Below, piece by piece: positions 12,610 to 21,108 of a DNA stretch of 64,000 bases. The notes beneath the pieces are model-generated. The model worked only from the letters and a program-made list of their open reading frames with translations. It searched no databases and was not told the DNA's origin. Position 1 is the stretch's first letter; the number at the start of each line of letters is the position of its first letter. A program made the translations under genes and the position numbers. Source of the DNA: Copromyces sp. CBS 386.78 (Eukaryota > Ascomycota > Sordariomycetes > Sordariales > Sordariaceae); assembly GCA_030685235.1 (NCBI GenBank), contig MU839115.1, positions 124,001 through 188,000 on the forward strand, written 5' to 3'.

Positions 12610-14561
12610 ATGGTGACCACCGGCGACGTCTCCGGGCGCGCCGCACATTCGGCCGGCACCAAAAGGTCCAGCCATGAAACCCGCCGCCAGGCAGCCCACC
12701 CATCAACAACGAGAGTAACCAGGTCGACGAGACTGCAAACCCCTCCTCCACCATCTTCAGGCAACTCGCGCGAGGAACCACCGACGGAGATTGCCAGGAA
12801 CCCACGGCGGGCACCAACCAAAACTGAGGACCATGTGAACAACTTGGACGTCGAAGCAGTTGATAGCGCTTTGCGCCGGGAAATTCAGCAACGCCAGCAT
12901 TCACCAGGGCCAAGTTCGCATAGGAAGCGACAGCGTATCAACGGTGATAGGTATGTCTTGCTGAGGGTGGTATCTTCATCCACATTCAGGAGTCTCTGAC
13001 ATTTTTGCCAGGTTTATTCCCACCCGGTCTGGTCAAGATTTGCAAGCCAGTTTTAGTCTCTTGCATGAAGAGGGCTCTCCCGCGACGCCCAGACAGAAAA
13101 GGCGCACGCCGCAGGGGGAGCTTCATTTTCAGAAAAGTAAAGTCATGATCCGCTCTTATTCTAGAGTGTCTTGCTGACAATTTCGCAGCTGAGGAAGCAA
13201 ATCGTACGTTCTCAACTGTGCTACGACAAGAAGTTTTTGAGGATACTGTCCCACAGATTGCCCCGGAGTCTCTATCACCAGACCATAGGAGAGCATCGCG
13301 GGGTTATCTACATGAGGGCACAAGGTCTCAGACGCCTCCTCGGAATGGACTCCCAGCCGCGGCAGCACCAACAACCCTTACCCCCTCCACACCTCACAAG
13401 AACCTGTTCTCGTATCTATCACCACGACATGCTAGCCTTGGCGGCCATCCAACTCCATCCAGGACGCCACAAAGTCGACACGGCATCAACCTGGACACCC
13501 GGGCTGAGATCTATAGTCTCTCACCCATAAAACACAAGAGCCAACAACTGTTACTGAGCCCGCGAAAGCAGCCGCGTGCGATCAGCAAGGTTCCGTATAA
13601 GGTGTTGGACGCTCCTGAGTTGCTAGACGACTACTACTTGAATCTAGTCGACTGGGGGAGCGCCAATGTCCTGGGTGTTGGCTTGGGATCCAGCGTCTAC
13701 ATGTGGAACGCACAAACAAGCAGGGTCAACAAGCTATGTACGCTGGAAGACGATACTGTGGCAAGCGTATCATGGATACAAAAGGGTACACATCTCGCTA
13801 TCGGTACTCACAAGGGACTGGTACAAATCTGGGATGCTGAGAAAGCAAGACGGCTAAGGACGATGACGGGCCATACTGGCAGGGTGGGAGCATTGGCATG
13901 GAACACTCACATTCTGACATCAGGGTCCCGGGATCGTCTAATATACCACCGTGACGTCCGAGCGCCAGATCAGTGGCTGAAGAAACTGGTTGGTCACAAG
14001 CAGGAAGTCTGTGGTCTAAAATGGAATTGCGATGATGGCCAACTTGCCAGTGGAGGAAACGACAATAAGTTGATGGTGTGGGATAAGCTTTCAGACACGC
14101 CGCTATGGAAGTATTCCGGCCATACAGCAGCCGTCAAGGCGATAGCCTGGTCACCACATCAACGCGGCCTCCTGGCTTCCGGTGGCGGAACGGCTGATAG
14201 ACGAATCATCTTTCACGACACCGTTCGCGGCACGGTACTTAACGAGGTGGACACGGGCAGCCAGGTCTGCAACATTGCCTGGTCCAAAAACTCCAACGAA
14301 ATCGTCTCGACGCACGGTTACAGCCAAAATCAGATAGTAGTCTGGAAGTACCCCTCGATGACGCAAGTCGCCAGCCTGACAGGTCACACTTATCGGGTGT
14401 TGTACCTGGCCATGAGCCCCGACGGGAAGACGGTTGTGACCGGTGCCGGAGACGAGACGTTGCGGTTCTGGAACCTCTTCGGCAAGAGCACGAAGAAAAA
14501 TATTCACGACATGGATGGAGGCGGCAGCGGGCGCTCAGGTGACTGGGGAGTCATTCGATGA
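12610..14561 (+). CDS. CDH1: APC/C activator Cdh1 / Fizzy-related (Ste9/Srw1-type) WD40 protein
   Basis: Substrate adaptor of the anaphase-promoting complex in late mitosis and G1, recognising D-box/KEN degrons. Exons 12610-12950, 13012-13136, 13189-14561; introns of 61 nt (12951-13011) and 52 nt (13137-13188, branch TGCTGAC). 612 residues. The first splice creates the C-box DRFIPTRSG (residues 113-121); the second gives TEEANRTFSTVLRQEVF, a block diagnostic of Cdh1. Then a disordered Ser/Pro-rich linker with several S/T-P sites (TPPR, TPHK, SPRH, TPSR), as expected for CDK control, YSLSPIKHKSQQLLLSPRK, and a seven-bladed WD40 propeller from about residue 300 to 590 (SGSRDRLI, ASGGNDNKLMVWD, GAGDETLRFWNLF). 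The chain ends in the Ile-Arg tail that docks on APC3. The Cdh1 motifs favour it over Cdc20/Slp1. The start is the first ATG compatible with the frame; an upstream non-coding exon is possible. Confidence 0.93.
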
Positions 14562-15908
14562 TGACGGGAAGGGACAAGGAACCCGCAACCGGTGGAAGGA
14601 TCTCAGCTATGATGGCGTCGATTTTCCCAAGAGTGCGCGAGGAGGTATCGACCCTTCTTCTCGTCTTGGCTACGGCGCGCTCGCGATCTATACAACACGC
14701 CACTTCTTCACATTGCTCTTATTATCTGGAGCTTGACATACACTTCATTTTAATGTTCTATTGCTCTTTTAAGATAAAGGAGCCCGCCCATCAGCCACTC
14801 CTCTTACGTGTTTCTTTTCTTTTTTTCTTTTTTTCTCTTTTTTTTTTCTTCTTCTTGTGATCAGGTGTGGTATCGGAGGTTACAGCGAGTCGATTTGCTT
14901 CTCGGACCAGACAAGGCGTTTGTGGTAAGGAAAGAATGGACAAAGGCGGGGTGTTTGAATTCGCTAGCATGCATTGGCACGGCATGGCATGGATGGACGG
15001 GATTTGAATTCTGCTCTTTTTTTTCGCATCACACCAATTTGCCTTGGTTTTTTTGCTTTATTTTTGCTTTGTCACAACTTCAACAAGGTCACAGCGAGGA
15101 GTAGACGGGTATGGGATATGGCGGGCATGCTGTACGGACAGACAGACGGATGCTGTTACAAGTAAAGTGGAAGAAAAGGAGGTTCCGAGAGGGGCTAACT
15201 AGAGCTCTTCAAGTTGGGATGAAATGGGGGGGAGAGAGAGGGAGAGAGAGAGATATACATTGCAATTTGTACATAGCGAATACCACTGTGCCACATTTTG
15301 AGCTGGTCATAAGTTGATCATTCATGGTCATCCTTCACAATTCCGTTCCAACATTGACTCTTCTTCTCTCGCATTGTACATAACACACGGGTGTTTCATC
15401 ACGTTAAATGATACAGTTTTATGTAAGACCAACAGACAAACGAGATAAGAATCCAAATATATCTATCTCCCTCTCTTCTCAAACCCTCATCAATTTCTCT
15501 ACCTAGTCTTGTTAACCCCTAACTAGCAACAGTCAGACACCTTGAATAGTCAACTCTGCCAGCTACCTCCACCCCCTTGTGGCCTTTTAAGTTCCTTCCT
15601 CCCACAAGTTCACAAGCTGAGCTCCCGCCATTAGTTCGACAACTCCATTTCTCTTCTTCACATATGCTATGTCCAAAAAGACAGTTAAATTGTCCAACCA
15701 GCCACGAAAGAAGTTGAGACTGGTCCACGAGGGTGGCAGTGTGTCTTTATTTATTTATTTATACATATGACTAGGCAACAACACCACCTCGACCACGTAC
15801 CCCAACCACACAACCCCAAAAGATTAGGGGATGCAAAGGATGGAAAAGGAAGAAGAAGCGTTGACATGAAGTAACATAATAAGAGAAACAATTTTTTTTT
15901 TAAAAAAA
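14562..15908. other. Intergenic region with low-complexity tracts
   Basis: Contains the CDH1 3' UTR, a T-rich tract (about 14810-14860) and a purine GA-repeat (about 15228-15254). A short ATTT repeat lies near 15743-15760. No coding region recognised. Confidence 0.5.
15889..15908 (-). terminator. Pol III terminator of 5S rRNA gene
   Basis: Immediately 3' of the 5S gene on the minus strand is a run of eight T (plus-strand A run 15901-15909 region), the simple RNA polymerase III termination signal; a complementary A-run follows, forming a T8-A10-type palindromic tract. Confidence 0.75.
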
Positions 15909-16027
15909 ACATACAACACCAGGGATTCGCTGGTCGTCACCGACCCAACTACTAGTCTGGCCCTCACTGACTTATCTATGGGAGAGCGGACGGGATCCCG
16001 AGTTTTCCAGTGGGTATGGTCGTATGT
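15909..16027 (-). rRNA. 5S ribosomal RNA gene
   Basis: The minus strand from 16027 reads ACATACGACCATACCCACTG and continues through the typical filamentous-ascomycete 5S sequence, including GGATCCCGTCCGCTCTCCC, GGGTCGGTGACGACCAGCG and the 3' end CCCTGGTGTTGTATGT, 119 nt in all. First and last nine or so bases are complementary (ACATACGAC with GTTGTATGT), forming helix I. It is a lone dispersed copy, as in Neurospora, rather than part of an rDNA repeat. It lies between the convergent 3' ends of CDH1 and the UBE2J1-type gene. A TATA element sits at -29. The sequence appears intact, so it is called functional rather than a RIP-damaged pseudogene. Confidence 0.96.
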
Positions 16028-16484
16028 GGTAGACTGCTGGCAAAATAAGGCTTATATGTGTCCCTTGTCATCGTGTTGTTTGGGATCTGTGTGTTCTTAA
16101 GAGTAATAGGTAGTGATGATGCGATAAATATGATCGTGCTGCCTGTCATAGGTGTGTGTGACACCCGACCATACCATCATTACTGACAAGCTAAAGATAT
16201 ATGTACGCAAAATGCTCGTTGTCTCGTAGTGCCTAAATCCGTGATACATCTTCTGTGTTGAAAAACAAAAACGTTGGTATTCCAACAAACAAGCCCACTT
16301 ATCGCTATGAGAAGTTCAATCTCGTAGTAAAACGCCCTTCCATATCCATAATCCATCCTTTGATCCTTGTGACCGCCCAAAAACGCCGAATTCCAAATGT
16401 GTAACCTTCGAAAAAAGGAACTAACCAGAGTAGCGCTGCATAAGCCCAAAGGCTATGGCGCATATACCCCAAGAACCATGGCAG
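16028..16484. other. 5S upstream flank / 3' UTR of the E2 gene
   Basis: No gene seen apart from the 5S promoter. On the minus strand this is the sequence following the stop codon of the ubiquitin-conjugating enzyme, so it probably includes its 3' UTR. Confidence 0.5.
16053..16056 (-). promoter_or_regulatory. 5S upstream TATA element (-29)
   Basis: On the minus strand TATAAG begins exactly 29 nt upstream of the 5S +1 (16027). Neurospora 5S genes are known to need a TATA box at about -29 to -26 in addition to internal control sequences; position and sequence match. Confidence 0.75.
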
Positions 16485-17507
16485 CTATGCCAGAAAAACT
16501 TTGAGGATCATAGCAGCGAGGGCGATGGATAGGACCACAATCAACCTGTCTACCCAGAACGTCACCTCGTCGTTACTAACCCTGACCTGCGGTGGTTGAC
16601 GGTGCTGCATCATAAGCTGAGGGTGAGGATTGAATTGTGCAGGCAGAGGGATCGTCCTCGTCGGCTGTGGCACACCCTGCCCTGGTTGTGCTGGAACCGA
16701 GGAAGAAGATGAAGTCCCTGCCGGCTCGGGCTGTGGCACCGGCGGCAAAGGCACCGTTTGTACGAAACCCTCGGCCAGCTCTGCACTTTCAGCAACCTCC
16801 TCGCCTTGTTGCGCGCTAGACTCTGATGCCGCCGCCGCACCACTGTTCTTGTCCATTTCGTCCCGCCACCCCATCTTCAAGTCACTCGGCACTTCAACCT
16901 CGGCCTGACCTTCTCCTTCATGTTCCTTGGCCGCCTCCTCGCACTCCCGAATGATCTCCTCGTTTGTCTTCCCGCATGCCTGGCACTTCCACGCCTTCGA
17001 CTCGGTCGCCATGCGCCTGCGCACATCATCGGTCGCATCAAGACCGCCCAGCTGCCCCTTGGGGTCTGTCTCCATGAAGGAGCGCAAGGCGACCAGCGCG
17101 GTGCGCACTCCCCAGGCGGGCTGCCATGTCTCCTCGTGGTGACCACTGATAGAAAGACAAATCTCGCGGTTGGCTTCGAAGCGCCCGGAAGGTGTGACGA
17201 AGCGGAAGGATGGAGGTCGTAGCGGGTAGGCTTGTGGGAGAACGATGCGGCCGTGGTAGATGCCATCGGCGTAGACCGAATTAGGGGGCCCCCGGAGGGT
17301 AAAGTGCCATTCGAAGAGATCGGATTCGAGAGGGGTGGCTGTGTAATCGGGAGAAGGTGAGGCGGATATTTCTTGGGCTTCGCGGACTATGATGGGTTGA
17401 GTGAGTGTCAGTCCTGGAGTCTAGCAGCAGAGTAGGGGATAACGAATGAGGAACTGACGGATACGACGGATGGTTGGCGATTTGGAGTTGAACTTTGGTG
17501 TTGCCAT
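16485..17507 (-). CDS. Tail-anchored ubiquitin-conjugating enzyme E2, UBE2J1/Ubc6-like (ERAD)
   Basis: Exon 1 is 17507-17459 and exon 2 is 17386-16485, separated by a 72-nt intron (GTCAGT donor, ACTGAC branch, CATAG acceptor); 316 residues. The splice yields the conserved N-terminus SPTIRRILREAQEI. The UBC fold occupies about residues 10-130, with the active-site cysteine Cys93 in EICLSISGHHEETWQPAWGV, the diagnostic UBE2J1 signature (no HPN motif, as in this family). A linker with cysteine pair CQACGK and a Pro/Ser-rich disordered region follows, then a C-terminal hydrophobic segment (about 293-315, FWVDRLIVVLSIALAAMILKVFLA region), which is a tail anchor for the ER membrane. Known role of the family: ubiquitin transfer with Hrd1/Doa10-type ligases during ER-associated degradation. 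The C-terminal architecture separates it from soluble E2s. UBE2J1-like rather than canonical yeast Ubc6 is inferred from the SGHHEETWQP motif. Confidence 0.93.
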
Positions 17508-18075
17508 TTTGCTGGTGGTTCCGCTATTTCTTTGATGCTAAACGATGCTTCTAAATGCTGAGATGCTCAAGGATTGGGTCGTCCGGAAGCTGTGCAACTG
17601 CCTACGGCAACGGGCAGTCCTTGGTGGTAAAGGTATCGTGGCAAGGCCTCAATGGGTTGTCTCGGTCGATCGAAATCAGGACTGCTTTCTTGTATATAGA
17701 CGACTATCGAAATATTTTACACGAGATGCAAAATACAAGCTGTATTCAGGGTATAGGCGATGGAAATTATTTGGGTGTTGATGTTAAAGAGTGGTGTTGA
17801 TGGCGAAGGGAATCTGAAGTTGACCGGTTGCGGTCGCGGTTTGCGACTGCGGCCACTGTAGCAAGTGGTAAGGGCCGCTGTTGCATGGCTGGGCGGCACA
17901 GCTGACTGGACACCTTGCAATTACGTAGCACCTCAGCTGTCTCCTGGTCAACTCAACTCCAAGTTTCCCCCGCACTCAGGGACCGCCTTCCGTGATGCCC
18001 ACCATGCCAGCTTCCTCAGGCACTGATTTGGCATTATTGCACGGTGTTGTCGTGCTCTTTCCAAATATTTCAAAA
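17508..18075. other. Upstream region of the E2 gene
   Basis: Promoter side of the minus-strand E2 gene. No coding evidence; short frames only. It ends at the TA dinucleotide that borders the first inverted-repeat element. Confidence 0.45.
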
Positions 18076-18077
18076 TA

Positions 18078-18645
18078 CTCGTGTGGGCTCGAATCGCCTG
18101 TCACACCCCTTGGCCCTGCCAAGGGGTGTGGTACATTGAATCGCACATGCACATTGAATCGTAAAAAAATGTCGGTACATAGCCAACCCTATATTTTGTT
18201 AGCAAATCAATGTACCACCGTTTTTTTGCATACCCACCATAAGCAATCTAATTTATATAATTATATAAATCCATCACAAACCACCAAATATCACCAAATA
18301 TCACCAAATATCAATACCATAGTAGAAGACTCGATGGTAGAACACAACACCATACTAGAAAGTAGTAATATTAAAATTATCGAAATCTTCAACGATATTC
18401 CTAATAAGAATATTAACCCTACTTTATTGAATGGCTAGTCTAATAAAGGGGTATTTACTAGATTGGTGGATATTATATGCATATATGTAGCGATAGTACA
18501 AAAAAAAGTGTGACATGGTTACACAGCTAGTTTATATAGGCGGAGAAGTACCTAAATTTTTGCGAATCAATGTGCATGTGCGATTCAATGTACCAGACCC
18601 AATGCTGGCGCATTGGGTCTGGAGGGCGATTCGAGCCCAGACGAG
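18078..18645. mobile_element. 568-bp TA-flanked inverted-repeat element with terminal hairpins (MITE-like)
   Basis: Flanked on both sides by TA (18076-18077 and 18646-18647), it starts CTCGTGTGGGCTCGAATCGC and its reverse complement starts CTCGTCTGGGCTCGAATCGC. Both arms then carry a hairpin (left stem CACACCCCTTGG, right stem CAGACCCAATGC, different bases, same 12-bp fold) followed by the shared GTACATTGAATCGCACATGC and ACATTGAATCG. TIRs total about 83 bp. The interior is AT-rich, includes three tandem copies of CACCAAATAT (about 18268-18300) and a short plus-strand frame ending at 18438 with no recognised homology. A TA duplication suggests a Tc1/mariner-pogo-type transposase in trans. That the unit is mobile is inference from TIRs and duplication. 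Confidence 0.7.
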
Positions 18646-18647
18646 TA

Positions 18648-19802
18648 CTCGTCGGTTAGGTGGATTCGCTTCGCCAGCCAGCCGCCTCTCATAGTCCCTC
18701 TGAGAGTCGGGTCTTTTACCTGTAACGCGCAACCTCTGTAACGGTTCAAAACACCCCACAGCCATAACTCCATCACCAGATTAGCTGTAAATATGATAAA
18801 ATATGCAAAATGGAGCTCTCAATTGAGCGCATCTAGCAGTGTATTTACTTTATTATCAAAATATCGTGATGTGTTGTTGTTGTGGTGTTCTAGTGTTTTT
18901 GCAGTCTAGGTGGTCCGTGCTTACAACACGATATCCAGCTCTTCCTCCCCCCCTTCCCCATCATCACTATCATCATCATCAGAATCGCCGTCTGGCACGG
19001 TAACGGTTACTTTTGCAAGGCTTGCAGGCACCTCCAGCTTCTTGCCCGCCACCGTGATAGTTACTGTGGCCCAGACGATGGCCCAGCCAGTGCTGTGTTA
19101 CGTGCACCAACTAGATGAGGGTGTAAAACAGGCAGCTCGCTGGGGATATCTACCAGGCTCAGCCTTTTTTTTAGCCTTGACCTTACGTGGTGGCTACTGC
19201 TTAAGGCCAGGGGTCTCATCGAGGGCGACCTTCTTAATAAAGGCTATACTAGCTCGCTGGGTCTCCTTCAGTCCTTCCTCTATATCAACCAACCGTCTGG
19301 CAGCCACTTTGGCATCAAGAACCTCCCTTGTATGCGCCTCTGGGGGAGGGGGAGGCCACAGTAACTATCAAGGTAGCGGGCAAGAAGCTGGAGGTGCCTG
19401 CAAGCCTGGCAAGAGTAACCGTTACCGTGCCAGACGACGATTCTGATGATGATGACAGTGATGATGGGGAAGGGGGGGAGGAAGAGGAAGAGTTGGATAT
19501 CGTGATGTGAGGTGTGGTGCACGGACCACTTGCACTTCAAAACACTATAACACTACAACAACAACACATCACGATATTTTGATAATAAAGTAAATACACT
19601 GCTAGATGCGCGCAATTGAGAGCTCCATTTTGCATATTTTATCATATTTATACGGGTTGTGGTGGTTGACTTACGACTATGTGTAGATATCTGACCGTTA
19701 CAGAGGTTGCGCGTTACAGGTAAAAGACCCGACTCTCAGAGGGACGAGGAGAGTCGGTTGGCTTGCTATGTAAGCGAGGCCCACATCAACCTAACCGACG
19801 AG
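18648..19802. mobile_element. 1.16-kb fold-back element, TA-flanked, with duplicated transposase-like C-terminus
   Basis: Arms of about 435 bp (18648-19082) and 450 bp (19354-19802) are inverted copies of each other around a 271-bp spacer; outer ends read CTCGTCGGTTAGGT on both strands, bordered by TA (18646-18647 and 19803-19804). Each arm encodes the same protein C-terminus pointing outward: minus strand in the left arm (ends 18926), plus strand in the right arm (stop at 19508). The protein has VAGKKLEVPASLA, VTVTVP, then an acidic Asp/Ser/Glu tail ending in LDIV. The spacer on the minus strand reads about 47 codons of a Lys/Glu/Ala-rich helical segment (AKVAARRLVDIEEGLKETQR) before a stop. 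These resemble the basic-helix-then-acidic ends of fungal pogo/Fot1-type transposases, but I do not recognise a DDE core, so the family is uncertain. Confidence 0.65.
19358..19510 (+). pseudogene. Outward-facing C-terminal fragment of an unrecognised element protein (right arm)
   Basis: About 50 codons: TVTIKVAGKKLEVPASLARV, then VTVTVPDD and a run of Asp/Ser/Glu ending ELDIVM. It is open into the GC-rich stretch upstream (from about 19328) but has no start that fits a full protein. The left arm (about 19078-18926, minus strand) encodes the same tail with a few substitutions (shorter Glu run, final Leu). Probably a relic of a transposase C-terminus, inferred only from location. Confidence 0.4.
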
Positions 19803-19804
19803 TA

Positions 19805-21108
19805 AGGCCTGTCCCTACAGAAAAGACTATCAAACTGGAGAGAGGAATTTCAGAAAACCGAGACGGACCTTGGGACTGAACTGCACCGGGCCGCTGCCGG
19901 AAGTCCGGGACCGTTAGCCCGACTGCTTAGCGAGCCTCCCGGGCGGGGTTTCAGTGGAGCGCCATTGGCGGAGTAAGGTACCTACCGGACGACATCATCA
20001 GCGGTGCACGGGCCGTCTGCATGCGTTTCAGCAGCGGTTCGGCAAAGGGTTCACAGAGCGTACATACTGCCGAATATTTCATCACAAAAGACTTCCAGTG
20101 TCACCGCAACGTCCAGGAGTGGCGTTAACCCGCGATTTGAGCTTGAACCATGAGCGGATCACGGTAGACCGTGATGCTTTGCATATCTGCCCACGAGGCA
20201 AAAAATAAAGGAAATTCGACGTCTGTCCTTTTGATGCGAGACCCCACCGTTTAATTTACAGTGGATCGCTGCAACTGCCTACTTACCCCTGACAAGCCGG
20301 TCATCCAAAGCTTGTGAAGTCACTTTAAGTAATCAAGTAAAGTTGGTCCTGCAACTCATTTCATCTGGTCGCATTATTGGCCTACGGCCAGACTGAAGAA
20401 GTTGACAAAGTCCAAGGGCGGTTGAGCAGTTGGGAATAATACTTTGTGGTTGGTGAGCTGGAGGCCGGTCCCACAATGGACATGGCACGCCAACGTCGTT
20501 TGTCTTCATTCTGTGTTGAAACGTGCGATGATAGCCGCAGTTCGCCAACGTTCGGTACCTCGACATCAGAATGCAACACCATCCCATTCCAGCACCAACG
20601 AACAAGGGTTCTTTTGCTTCGACCTCGAGAACCACCAGCTGCTCTGGTTCTGATTGGTTGCGAGGGCCCCTGTTGAGGCTGATTGCGGATGGAGGCGCCC
20701 CCCTGCATGGCTGTTTGCCATCCCGGGAGTCCCTGGGCCACCGATGTTTCGACTTTCGACGACATCCACCCACCTCGGCCAACTTCACTTTCTTCAATCT
20801 TTTCCCGAAGCAGCAGCCTCTTGCGCTCCCCCGTCTCCCACGTTTCCACCGTCCATCCTGTCTCGCCACCAGAGACTGCAGATTCGCATCTCGACATCCC
20901 CCTGACGATGGACCGGCGATAGCCTCGATTCGCGATCACGGCCTCTTAACCTCCCAAGCCTCGAAACGAGCTAAACGAACGACCCGACCCGACCACGGTT
21001 CATCCGGCAATCGTTCCATCCAATACACCACGCAATCTTTCGAGCCACCACTACCTTGCCTTGTACTCCACAACATCGCGACTGCGTCTTACAGAGACAT
21101 GATCCTTG
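19805..21108. other. Intergenic region and PFA3 leader
   Basis: No gene recognised. From about 20,750 the plus strand is C/T-rich as in fungal 5' leaders. An ATG at 21099, 10 nt upstream of the main PFA3 ATG and out of frame with it, opens a 33-codon frame that runs to about 21200 and so overlaps the coding start. Confidence 0.5.

Noticed and set aside
18085..18100. GGGCTCGAATCGCC at both ends of the hairpin element, B-box-like, suggesting a tRNA-derived SINE
   Set aside because: It occurs as part of terminal inverted repeats with TA flanks, has no A box and no 3' tail; the DNA-element explanation fits better.
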